In this document: piece after piece, positions 19,837 to 28,713 of the stretch
How the letters are laid out: every line of letters begins with the position of its first letter
How positions within the stretch are numbered: the first letter of the stretch is position 1
Assembly (NCBI GenBank): GCA_947501935.1
Contig: CANMXU010000001.1
Location: forward strand, 124,001 to 188,000
Source of the DNA: an uncultured Alteromonadaceae bacterium
GTDB lineage: Bacteria > Pseudomonadota > Gammaproteobacteria > Enterobacterales > Alteromonadaceae
DNA length: 64,000 nucleotides
Reading direction: 5' to 3'
Notes under the pieces: generated by a model
Seen by the model: only the letters and a program-made list of their open reading frames with translations
Database searches by the model: none
Told to the model about the DNA's origin: nothing
Position numbers and translations under genes: made by a program

Positions 19837-22800
19837 TTAAGCGTCTGCTCTTTTCTCATCAGCTAGTTTCGCAATTTCAGTTCTAGAACCAAATCTTTCA
19901 CGTAAATGCTGTAGCATCATGAAGAATACAGGAACAAATACACAACCGACTAATGTTGCTGAAACCATACCACCAAATACTGAGTGGCCCATGCTATTAC
20001 GGCTTGCGCTACCTGCGCCAGAAGCTAATACTAATGGTAGTACACCAAGACTGAATGCTGATGCAACCATAAGTACCGCTCGCATTCTCAGCTTAGCAGC
20101 TTGAATACCGGCTTCCATTATAGTTAAGCCTTTCTCTTCACGTAGCACTTTGGCAAATTCTACAATCAATATCGCATTACGACATGCCATACCTATCATT
20201 AGAACCAAACCAATTTGTACATATAAGTTCAAAGAGCCATTCATCACACTTACAAATACCATCGCACCTAATAATGCTGTTGGTACACATAAGATAATAG
20301 CGAACGGTGTCAACCAACTTTCATATTGTGCAGCAAGGAATAAGTAAGTAAATAGCATTGCCATTAAGAACAAGAATACCATACCGCCTGACGTTTCAAC
20401 TTCTTGGTAAGTTAAACCAGTCCATTCAAACTTATAACCTTCAGGTAGGTTTTCTGCCACTTGTTCAATTTTCGCGATTAATTCACCAGAGCCAAAAGCC
20501 GGGTTTTGTACAACTAATAGCTGTGTTGCATTAAATAAGTTATATCGTTGTGATACATCAGCCCCTACCGCTGGTTCAAATTCAGCGAAAGAAGAAAAGG
20601 CAACCATTTCGTTTGACGACGATTTAACATATAAACTTTCTAAGTCTTTTTCATCATTTCGAAATTGTGCATCAGACATTACGTTTACTTGGAAGTTTTT
20701 ACCAAACTTAGTAAAGTCGTTCACATATTGCTTACCGTACATAATAGATAAAGTCTTATTCACGCTCGCTACGCTAACGCCTTGCTTTAATGCTTTCTCG
20801 TAATCAATATTTAATTTCAACTGAGGTACATTGGCGGTGAAAGTTGACATAGCAACAACAACTTCAGGCTCAGCCATTAAGTCCTTAGCAAATTGCTGAT
20901 ATACAGGGCCAAGTGATTCTGTTGAACGCCCTAAGGTATCTTCTAGAATAAGTGCAACACCTGATGTAGCACCAATACCCGGTATAGCTGGCATAGATAA
21001 TACTAACGCTTTAATCGACTTGTTTTGCTGTAATATAGCTCTAGTCTTAGCCTGGATCTCAGTTTGGCTTAAACCTGGACCTTTACGGTCATCCCAATGC
21101 TCAAGTGTTACGATTGCTAAAGCTGAGTTCGATGCTAGTGCACCTTTCAAAATACTAAAGCCGGTCGCTGAAACAACCTTTTTAACACCTGGAATTTGTT
21201 CAATTTCAGTTGCAACACTACTTACTTCTTTACCAGTACGCGCAATTGTAGAAGCTTCCGGTAAAGACATATCAATAATAAAGGTACCTTGGTCTTCTTT
21301 TGGAAGGAAACCAGTTGGTAGCTTATTACCTAAATAACCAACATAGGCTAATACTACAAGGAATATAGTTAGTGTGAAAAAGAAACGTCTACCTAGTTTA
21401 CCAACAAGACCACCGTAACCCACATTAAGTTTATCAATAAAGCGGTTGATCATGCCTAAAAAGCCAGTTTCTTTTAAAGGATGAACTTGTAACATGGTTG
21501 CACAAAGTGCTGGTGTTAAAATTAGTGCTACAACTGTTGAAATAATCGTTGATGCAACAATCGCGATACCAAATTGCTGGTATAAAATACCTACCATACC
21601 TGGTGCTAATGATACCGGTACAAATACCGCCATTAGTACTAATGCCGAAGCAACAAGTGGTGCTGTAACTTCTTTCATTGCTTTTGATGTTGCAGGTTTC
21701 GCGTCAAGGTGTTCTTCATGCATGATACGTTCGACGTTTTCTATAACAACAATCGCGGCATCAACCACCAAGCCTATCGCGAGGATCAAACCAAACATTG
21801 AGATTGTGTTAATGTCCATACCAAAGGCTTGCATAACCAAAAAGGTTGCAACCAAAGATACTGGAATGGCAATCATAGGAATTAAAGTTGCACGCCAGTT
21901 TTGTAAAAATAGATAAGTGATTAAACCTACTAAGAATAACGCTTCAAAAAAGGTGTTATACACTTCATCCATAGAAGCTAAAATAAAGTCTGTAGAGTCA
22001 TACGTGATGTCGTACTCTAAATCTTCAGGGAACATTGGTTCTAAAGTTGTAAGCGCTTCTTTAATACCTTCAGCCACTTCAATTGAGTTAGCACCAGGCG
22101 CTAAGTAAGTAATAATAAGTGGGCTTTCTAAGTCGCCGTAACGAGCAAAAGCATTATATCGTTCTGCACCTAACTCAACACGAGCAACATCAGCTACACG
22201 AATGAAACCACCCATATCATCAGCACGGATAATTACATCTTCAAATTCTTCGATTGACTTTAAACGACCTTTAGTTTGAATAGAGTACTGAAATACTTGA
22301 TCATCAGGAGCTGGGCTTTCACCAATTTTACCTGCTGATAAGGTAGTATTTTGATCGGCAATTGCCGCACTAACTTCAGTAGCAGCAACTTTTAATGCTG
22401 CCATTTTTTCATTGTCTAACCAAACACGTACAGAATAGTTTTTCTCACCGATAATTCTTAATTCACCCAAACCACGTACACGCAATAAGGTATCTTTAAT
22501 ATTTATCGATACGAAGTTTGAAATAAACAAATCATCATAAGTGCCATTAGGTGAATATACATTCAATGTAAGTAACATATCAGGCGATACTTTCGCTACC
22601 GTTACACCTAATTGCTTAACTACACTAGGTAGCTTACTCATTGATTTGTTAACACGGTTTTGCACTAGTGTTTGTGCATCATCCGGGTTAGTACCAATTG
22701 CAAAGGTTACTTTCGCTTTATATTGACCATCGTTACTTGATTTTGAGTCGATATAAATCATATCCTCAACACCATTAACTTCTTGTTCAATTACCGCAGC

Positions 22801-22983
22801 AACCGTATCTCTGATGGTGTTATGGTCAGCACCAGGGTAATAAGCTGTGATCTGAATTGTTGGTGGTGCAATTCTTGGGTATAACGATACCGGCATATTA
22901 AAATATGTCATTAAGCCTACCAGTGTCATTACAATCGCAATGACAATGGCAAATTTAGGCCGATTTATAAAAAACTCAATCAT
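19837..22983 (-). CDS. RND efflux pump permease (HAE1 family) with altered proton relay
   Basis: The 1048-residue protein is an AcrB/MexF-type inner-membrane drug exporter subunit, with the N-terminal R-P-K-F-A-I membrane helix, two large periplasmic loops and the repeated 12-helix plan. AcrB couples transport to protons through D407, D408, K940, R971 and T978. The helix-4 motif here is G-L-V-V-D-A-A-I-V-V-I-E-N-V-E-R, so the first Asp is kept (D408 in this protein) but the second is Ala. Helix 10 reads A-C-R-N-A-I-L-I-V-E-F, so Lys is Arg. V-L-M-V-A-S-A-F replaces I-L-M-T-S-L-A-F, so Thr is Val; the Arg equivalent to R971 is kept. Its ATG overlaps the adaptor stop (TAATG). No outer-membrane factor or regulator lies beside it. 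Confidence 0.95.
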   Translation of the reverse strand: MIEFFINRPKFAIVIAIVMTLVGLMTYFNMPVSLYPRIAPPTIQITAYYPGADHNTIRDTVAAVIEQEVNGVEDMIYIDSKSSNDGQYKAKVTFAIGTNPDDAQTLVQNRVNKSMSKLPSVVKQLGVTVAKVSPDMLLTLNVYSPNGTYDDLFISNFVSINIKDTLLRVRGLGELRIIGEKNYSVRVWLDNEKMAALKVAATEVSAAIADQNTTLSAGKIGESPAPDDQVFQYSIQTKGRLKSIEEFEDVIIRADDMGGFIRVADVARVELGAERYNAFARYGDLESPLIITYLAPGANSIEVAEGIKEALTTLEPMFPEDLEYDITYDSTDFILASMDEVYNTFFEALFLVGLITYLFLQNWRATLIPMIAIPVSLVATFLVMQAFGMDINTISMFGLILAIGLVVDAAIVVIENVERIMHEEHLDAKPATSKAMKEVTAPLVASALVLMAVFVPVSLAPGMVGILYQQFGIAIVASTIISTVVALILTPALCATMLQVHPLKETGFLGMINRFIDKLNVGYGGLVGKLGRRFFFTLTIFLVVLAYVGYLGNKLPTGFLPKEDQGTFIIDMSLPEASTIARTGKEVSSVATEIEQIPGVKKVVSATGFSILKGALASNSALAIVTLEHWDDRKGPGLSQTEIQAKTRAILQQNKSIKALVLSMPAIPGIGATSGVALILEDTLGRSTESLGPVYQQFAKDLMAEPEVVVAMSTFTANVPQLKLNIDYEKALKQGVSVASVNKTLSIMYGKQYVNDFTKFGKNFQVNVMSDAQFRNDEKDLESLYVKSSSNEMVAFSSFAEFEPAVGADVSQRYNLFNATQLLVVQNPAFGSGELIAKIEQVAENLPEGYKFEWTGLTYQEVETSGGMVFLFLMAMLFTYLFLAAQYESWLTPFAIILCVPTALLGAMVFVSVMNGSLNLYVQIGLVLMIGMACRNAILIVEFAKVLREEKGLTIMEAGIQAAKLRMRAVLMVASAFSLGVLPLVLASGAGSASRNSMGHSVFGGMVSATLVGCVFVPVFFMMLQHLRERFGSRTEIAKLADEKRADA

Positions 22984-24092
22984 TATTTACTTCCTTCTTC
23001 AAAAACAGGAGTAACGTTTCTGCCCGGCTTAGCTTTCAATAAACCAGTAACAATAAGTTTATCAGCAGTGTTTAAACCTTTAACAACTTCCCAGTTAGTA
23101 CCAACTCGGCCACCTAAAGTAACGTAAGTTTTCTGCACTACATTGTCAGCATTAAGTGTGAATACATAACGACCAATTTGGTCTTCTTGTACAGACGATT
23201 GTGGGATAAGAATAGTTTCAGTTTCTGCTTTGCGCGTTACGATAATATTAACGTTTTGACCACCTAATAAATAACCTTCAGGATTAGGGAATACAACACG
23301 GTAGGTAATAGTACCAGTAGTTTTAGAAACGTCTGCACCAATATAGTTAAGCTTACCGGTGTAGTCATATTTTGTGCCGTCTGGTAATTCAATTTCTAAG
23401 GTATCAGGAACAAAGTTTTCTGAATTCTTACGTTGTGAAAATTTAAAGTGAGTTTTTTCGTCTAATTGGCCATAAACTTGAATATGGTCATTAGCAATAA
23501 TATCAACAACACCACTTACACCTAGAAGACCAACTAAGTCACCAACATTTTTCTTGAATTCACCGGTAACACCGTCGATAGGCGCGTATATTTTAGTACG
23601 TTGCAATTGAATTCTAGCATTTTCAACGTTTGCTTTACTGGTAGCAACTGCGGCTTCAGCCACGTCACGGTCAACTTTTACTTGTTCTTGATCTAAATCA
23701 GTTAATACATTTTTACCAGCAAGTGAGCGCGCCATGGCGAATTTCACTTTAGCTAGAGAAAGTGCTGATTCAGCTTGCTTAAGTAAGCTCTCTTGTTGTA
23801 ATAATGTTGCTTCATATGGCAATGGGTCAATTTCAAATAACAAATCGCCTTTTTTAACTTTTTGGCCTTCTGAAAAATGCTTCGCAATAATAATACCTTG
23901 AGTTTGCCCTCTCACTTTAACGCGAGCTAAAGGTTCAACGCGCCCAAGGAACTTGGAACTCTTTTTAATTTTTTGTGGTGCAACTTCCATAACCCCAACT
24001 TTAGGAGCTACTTGTTGTTTTGCCACTTTGGTACTTTTTTCACACCCAACTAAAGCAAGTGTTATAGCCAAAAATATTGATAATTTTTTCAT
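22983..24092 (-). CDS. RND efflux periplasmic adaptor lipoprotein
   Basis: This 369-residue membrane-fusion protein links the RND pump to an outer-membrane channel. It begins with a lipoprotein signal peptide ending L-V-G-C (lipidated Cys near residue 17). The order is then lipoyl-like half-motif (V-K-V-R-G-Q-T-Q-G-I-I), helical hairpin (about 90-150), the second half with I-Y-A-P-I-D-G-V-T-G, and beta-barrel/membrane-proximal domains. It resembles AcrA/MexE adaptors. It is the first gene of a two-gene operon and overlaps the pump start by one base. An AAAGG box sits just before the ATG. Confidence 0.95.
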   Translation of the reverse strand: MKKLSIFLAITLALVGCEKSTKVAKQQVAPKVGVMEVAPQKIKKSSKFLGRVEPLARVKVRGQTQGIIIAKHFSEGQKVKKGDLLFEIDPLPYEATLLQQESLLKQAESALSLAKVKFAMARSLAGKNVLTDLDQEQVKVDRDVAEAAVATSKANVENARIQLQRTKIYAPIDGVTGEFKKNVGDLVGLLGVSGVVDIIANDHIQVYGQLDEKTHFKFSQRKNSENFVPDTLEIELPDGTKYDYTGKLNYIGADVSKTTGTITYRVVFPNPEGYLLGGQNVNIIVTRKAETETILIPQSSVQEDQIGRYVFTLNADNVVQKTYVTLGGRVGTNWEVVKGLNTADKLIVTGLLKAKPGRNVTPVFEEGSK

Positions 24093-25028
24093 GAGCCTTT
24101 AAATCTCCAAGCAAACCGTGATGAGCACAACATTATTATTTTGTTATTGAAAACCACAGGATTAACATTAAAAAATACGAAAGTAGCAATAAGTTTAGTA
24201 CGACTTCGCAATTTCATTTATATAAAATAGAATAGTTTAAAATTACAATTAAACGTAATGGCGCTACTGTAATAGACTCACCGAAAAGATACTATGTGAA
24301 AACTTTCGCTATTTAGTATCAATTTGTAACACAGGTAGGGCTTTTTCATTTACAAATACAGCCCGCACAGCTAGATATGTCACAAAACCCCTATCCGCAA
24401 TGCATAAGAGAACCTTTTAGCAAAAAATACAGTGACAAAAATCACAAATACAACCAGCCCAATTAAATCTATTCTTAATACAATTGTAATAATGACTTGT
24501 TTTATTAACACTAGATTTACATTTTAACAATGCACAAAAATTGTTGCCTTACATATTTGTAACACAATATAACTATGCTTCACTGCCCCTTTAAATTCGT
24601 CAGTTAGACCAAGGTATTCTCTCAAACAAACGAATTTACTGCCCTTGGTTCCCTATTAAATAAACTTCTTTTGTCATAATTTTCCTTTATGTATTTTCTT
24701 CTTTATATCTGCTTTTCTTTTATATATTTTCTTCTCTATATAAGCAGAGCCTTTGTTGTTCATAAAAAAGGGGGATTAATAGCAATAGCTAACCAAAAAT
24801 ATATCGGTTTATATCGCAGATTATGCCTTAGTTCTCCTATTTACTTATTTAGACAACATAGCCAAATATGTCGTTATTTAGCGATAAAATCCTATTAATG
24901 CTATTTTTTATTCGAATAAGCCACTAGATCAAAAATTGTTATGTAGATCTACTTCAAGTAATGGTATACTCGCGCGCAAATTTTCAACAATTCCACTTTT
25001 TTTAGTCGAACTTATATAGAGTAAAGTA
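24093..25028. other. 936-base intergenic region between the efflux operon and EF-G2
   Basis: This AT-rich divergent region must hold the promoters of the adaptor gene (leftward) and EF-G2 (rightward, see 24965). I see a 7-bp inverted repeat GATACTA/TAGTATC at 24288-24294 and 24314-24320, which could be an operator for the efflux genes. There is also a 17-base direct repeat with one mismatch (24692-24708 and 24725-24741, offset 33 bases). A 69-codon frame at 24689-24898 has poor coding character and no ribosome binding site. No RNA gene was recognised. Confidence 0.5.
24965..24970 (+). promoter_or_regulatory. Predicted EF-G2 promoter (-10)
   Basis: TATACT is followed by the GC-rich string CGCGCGC, the kind of discriminator found at rRNA and ribosomal-protein promoters. 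The -35 candidate TGTAGA 17 bases upstream is weak. It would give a leader of about 50 bases to ATG 25029. Confidence 0.55.
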
Positions 25029-27116
25029 ATGGTAGATTTATCCAAATACAGAAATATTGGTATCTTCGCTCACGTTGATGCTGGTAAAACCACAACAACT
25101 GAGCGTATCTTAAAACTTACAGGTATGATCCATAAAATTGGTGAGGTTCACGATGGTGAGTCAACTACCGATTTCATGGAACAGGAAGCTGAGCGCGGTA
25201 TTACTATCCAGTCTGCTGCTGTTACTTGTGAGTGGAAAAAACATCGTTTTAACGTAATTGACACTCCTGGTCACGTTGATTTCACAGTAGAAGTTTACCG
25301 TTCATTAAAAGTACTTGATGGTGGTATCGGTGTATTCTGTGGTTCTGGTGGTGTTGAACCACAATCAGAAACTAACTGGCGCTATGCGAATGAATCAAAA
25401 GTTGCTCGTTTAATTTTCGTAAACAAATTAGACCGTTTAGGTGCAAACTTTTACCGTGTAACTGACCAAGTAAAGAAAGTATTAGGTGCTAACCCACTTA
25501 TTATGACTTTACCAATTGGTGAAGAAGATGATTTCGTAGGTGTTGTAGACGTATTAAGCCAAAAAGCTTACATCTGGGATGATTCAGGTCAACCAGAAAA
25601 CTACGAAATTACCGATATTCCAGCAGATATGGTAGATGATGCTGCTATATACCGTGAGCAATTAATTGAAACTGCTTTAGAAGCAGATGAAGATTTATTG
25701 ATGGAATACTTAGAAGGTGAACTTACACCGACTGAAGAGCAAATTAAAGCGTGTATCCGTAAAGGTACTAACGAATTAATGTTCTTCCCAACGTTCTGTG
25801 GTTCTGCATTCAAAAACAAAGGTATGCAAATTCTTCTTGATGCTGTTGTTGACTACTTACCTTGTCCTACTGACGTTAACCCACAACCGTTAACTGATGA
25901 AGAAGGTGAGCCAACTGGCGAATTCGCATTAGTTGACGCTAAAGAACCTTTCCGTGCCTTAGCATTTAAAATTATGGATGACCGTTTCGGTGCACTTACT
26001 TTCGTACGTGTATACTCTGGTGTACTTAACAAAGGTGATACCATCTTAAACTCGTTCACAGGTAAAACTGAGCGTGTTGGTCGTATGGTTGAAATGCAAG
26101 CTGAAGACCGTACCGAGCTTAGCTCTGCACAAGCGGGTGACATTCTTGCTATCGTAGGTATGAAAAACGTTCAAACAGGTCATACTTTATGTTCTATTAA
26201 AGAACCATGTACTTTAGAAGCGATGGTTTTCCCAGAACCAGTAATCTCAATTGCTGTTGCACCGAAAGATAAAGGTGGTTCAGAGAAAATGGGTATTGCT
26301 ATCGGTAAAATGGTTGCTGAAGATCCAACATTTAAAGTTGAAACTGATGAAGACTCAGGTGAAACCATCCTTAAAGGTATGGGTGAACTTCACTTAGACA
26401 TTAAAGTTGACATTCTTAAGCGTACTTACGGTGTTGACTTAACTGTTGGTAAACCACAAGTTGCTTACCGTGAAACAATTACTCAAGAAATTGAAGATTC
26501 TTACACGCATAAGAAACAATCTGGTGGTTCTGGTCAATTCGGTAAAATTGATTACCGCATCCGTCCTGGTGAGCCAAACTCAGGCTTCACATTCAAATCA
26601 ACAGTTGTTGGTGGTAACGTACCTAAAGAATTCTTCCCTGCTGTTGAGAAGGGTTTCAAAGGCATGATGGATACTGGTGTTCTTGCTGGCTTCCCAGTAC
26701 TAGATGTTGAAGTTGAATTATTCGACGGTGGTTTCCACGCAGTTGATTCATCTGCTGTTGCTTTCGAAATCGCTGCTAAAGGCGCTTTCCGTCAGTCAAT
26801 TCCAAAAGCTGGTGCTCAGTTAATCGAACCTATCATGAAGGTTGACGTGTTCACTCCTGAAGATCACGTTGGTGATGTTATTGGTGACCTTAACCGTCGT
26901 CGTGGCATGATTAAAGATCAAGAAGCTGGAACTACTGGCGTTCGCATTAAAGCTGACGTTCCTCTTTCAGAAATGTTCGGTTACATCGGAACATTACGTA
27001 CTATGACATCTGGCCGTGGTCAATTCTCTATGGAATTCTCTCACTATAGCCCATGTCCTAATAACGTAGCTGAAGCAGTAATTGCTGAAGTTAAAGAGCG
27101 TAACGCTAAAAAATAA
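25029..27116 (+). CDS. fusA2: Elongation factor G paralogue (EF-G2 type)
   Basis: The 695-residue translational GTPase has the G1 motif [12 protein letters not shown]2 around R-G-I-T-I, D-T-P-G-H for G3 and N-K-L-D-R for G4. It shows the full five-domain EF-G plan, ending [18 protein letters not shown]. Several positions differ from canonical FusA (for example [12 protein letters not shown] and [10 protein letters not shown]), and it is not next to rpsG or tuf, so I assign the second EF-G seen in Shewanella and Vibrio. Codons are strongly biased to T-ending forms (GGT, GTT, CGT, GCT), suggesting high expression. Whether it works in translocation or ribosome recycling is unknown. Confidence 0.9.
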   Translation: MVDLSKYRNIGIFAHVDAGKTTTTERILKLTGMIHKIGEVHDGESTTDFMEQEAERGITIQSAAVTCEWKKHRFNVIDTPGHVDFTVEVYRSLKVLDGGIGVFCGSGGVEPQSETNWRYANESKVARLIFVNKLDRLGANFYRVTDQVKKVLGANPLIMTLPIGEEDDFVGVVDVLSQKAYIWDDSGQPENYEITDIPADMVDDAAIYREQLIETALEADEDLLMEYLEGELTPTEEQIKACIRKGTNELMFFPTFCGSAFKNKGMQILLDAVVDYLPCPTDVNPQPLTDEEGEPTGEFALVDAKEPFRALAFKIMDDRFGALTFVRVYSGVLNKGDTILNSFTGKTERVGRMVEMQAEDRTELSSAQAGDILAIVGMKNVQTGHTLCSIKEPCTLEAMVFPEPVISIAVAPKDKGGSEKMGIAIGKMVAEDPTFKVETDEDSGETILKGMGELHLDIKVDILKRTYGVDLTVGKPQVAYRETITQEIEDSYTHKKQSGGSGQFGKIDYRIRPGEPNSGFTFKSTVVGGNVPKEFFPAVEKGFKGMMDTGVLAGFPVLDVEVELFDGGFHAVDSSAVAFEIAAKGAFRQSIPKAGAQLIEPIMKVDVFTPEDHVGDVIGDLNRRRGMIKDQEAGTTGVRIKADVPLSEMFGYIGTLRTMTSGRGQFSMEFSHYSPCPNNVAEAVIAEVKERNAKK

Positions 27117-27138
27117 TGAGTAATTAAATTACTCATAA

Positions 27139-27171
27139 AAAAACCCCGCTTGTGTGAACTGCGGGGTTTTT
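27139..27171 (+). terminator. Terminator after EF-G2
   Basis: AAACCCCGC (27141-27149) pairs with GCGGGGTTT (27161-27169), and T tracts lie on both sides. It lies 25 bases past the EF-G2 stop and may also serve the convergent PHP gene. Confidence 0.9.
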
Positions 27172-27228
27172 TATTGCTCTTTTTAATCGCTGAACTTTAC
27201 AATAGCCAAATACACCGAAAAAGTAGTC

Positions 27229-28623
27229 TTACCAAAAAATAGGGTTTGAATAAAACCATAAATTTTCCCATGGGTTCTCACCAGAGCGATCAGCATCAGG
27301 CTCTAATTCTAAGGTATTTGTACCACGTACCCGAACATAGCCATGCGCATAATCATTCGGCACATCAAGCAAAACTTCTATACTGTCATCATGCCATTGC
27401 CAGTCTTGTTGATAAATACGTTTTATCACTCGCGTAGTAGGGTTTTTATCTTTGTACTTTTCAATCTCTGGGGAAACTGCCCCCATAATAATATCTATGC
27501 GCTCCAAGCTTGGAAAATCACCATTCGCGTTCATTTGCTTATTTCGGCTTATCTTAACTGACAGCTGCATGTTCTCTTGTTTATCATTAGCCAGTTGTTC
27601 TCCCATCATTGCTTTATTATCTGCATTACCTTTCACAGCTAATTCAACATCAAGTGATTTTATTAAATCACCAGTGGTGACAAAAATACGACCGTGGCGA
27701 AGTCCGTCAACAATATCATCAGCGTCTTTATTGGCATAAACATAGGTTTTGCTGTATTCACCAGGGAAAAAGTCATGACCTCCCTCTCGCACATTTTTAT
27801 GGGCATCAGAATTTGCCGTGATCCAAAACTTACTTCCCATCCCTATTAAGTGATCCCATAAGCCTCCGACCACTGCTGTCATTTGATCAAAACCACCCAT
27901 TGTTGGGTAGTTTTTATAACCCCCTCTTGTTTCATGATTTGCTTGATGCCCTGGCGCACCTTCCATTCCTACAAGAACATCTGGCGCCGATTTATGCCAA
28001 GTTTTGATTTTTTCTGGCGTGACATCGCCCCAGCGCCCTAGCCCTTTTGCCGTTCTTCCTGGGTGATTAATAAAAACTAGCGGTTTATCGGGTAGTTGAT
28101 CTAATCGCCTAACAGCTTCACTCATGTGGGCTACAGTGTTTCTCTGCTCTTTAATGGTTTTATCACGTACTTCACGCATGCTATAGCGCTTTTGAAATTC
28201 AAATAAGGTTTGCTGTTCATTATTTTTTATCGGCATAATAACCGTAGAGTGCTCACCCGCAGGTGTGTCTAATTCAATGCCGTAGAACTGGATCAGCCCT
28301 TGATTATTTTCACGAGAGTTTAGCAATTCAGGATAAGCTTCGTGATAATTAACATCAGAGTGATTCGGGCCTCCATGATCGGTATTTACCAACCACGTTA
28401 AACCATACTGTTTAGCTGTTCGGGCATTTTTGTCATAAGAATAAACCGCATCACCTGCTTTTATTGGTTTAGGTGGTGTTACAGAATTATCCCAGGTTAC
28501 ACTCCAATGTGTATGAACATGATGATCACCCGCCAGCCATTGACGCTCTTTGGCAATAGTAAGGTGGCTTGATAAAAGAAAAGGGAGAGTCGCTAGCCAG
28601 TAACATTTTTTTAATCGCTGCAT
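27229..28623 (-). CDS. Secreted PHP-domain metallohydrolase (CehA/McbA-like)
   Basis: The 464-residue protein starts with a signal peptide (hydrophobic core near residues 8-22, cleavage likely after I-A-K or nearby). The PHP metal motifs follow in order: D-H-H-V-H-T-H near residue 33, N-T-D-H-G-G near 80, I-N-H-P-G near 190 and N-S-D-A-H near 270. PHP proteins hydrolyse phosphoesters, and the CehA/McbA branch includes carbaryl hydrolases, so a periplasmic ester or phosphoester hydrolase is likely but the substrate is unknown. It lies 90 bases downstream of a TonB receptor on the same strand, which suggests hydrolysis of the imported ligand. Confidence 0.78.
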   Translation of the reverse strand: MQRLKKCYWLATLPFLLSSHLTIAKERQWLAGDHHVHTHWSVTWDNSVTPPKPIKAGDAVYSYDKNARTAKQYGLTWLVNTDHGGPNHSDVNYHEAYPELLNSRENNQGLIQFYGIELDTPAGEHSTVIMPIKNNEQQTLFEFQKRYSMREVRDKTIKEQRNTVAHMSEAVRRLDQLPDKPLVFINHPGRTAKGLGRWGDVTPEKIKTWHKSAPDVLVGMEGAPGHQANHETRGGYKNYPTMGGFDQMTAVVGGLWDHLIGMGSKFWITANSDAHKNVREGGHDFFPGEYSKTYVYANKDADDIVDGLRHGRIFVTTGDLIKSLDVELAVKGNADNKAMMGEQLANDKQENMQLSVKISRNKQMNANGDFPSLERIDIIMGAVSPEIEKYKDKNPTTRVIKRIYQQDWQWHDDSIEVLLDVPNDYAHGYVRVRGTNTLELEPDADRSGENPWENLWFYSNPIFW

Positions 28624-28713
28624 GTTAGTTTTCCTAAAAAAAATAGTAGAAATATAAAAAGAAAACCTTAAGCCGCGTTAACTGACTTAAGGTTTGTATC
28701 GTTTAGTTAATTC

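Noticed and set aside
24689..24898. 69-codon frame in the EF-G2 upstream region encoding a hydrophobic start with a repeated Y-F-L-L-Y-I
   Set aside because: There is no ribosome binding site, the sequence turns into ordinary non-coding composition, and the repeat comes from a 17-base direct repeat in AT-rich DNA.
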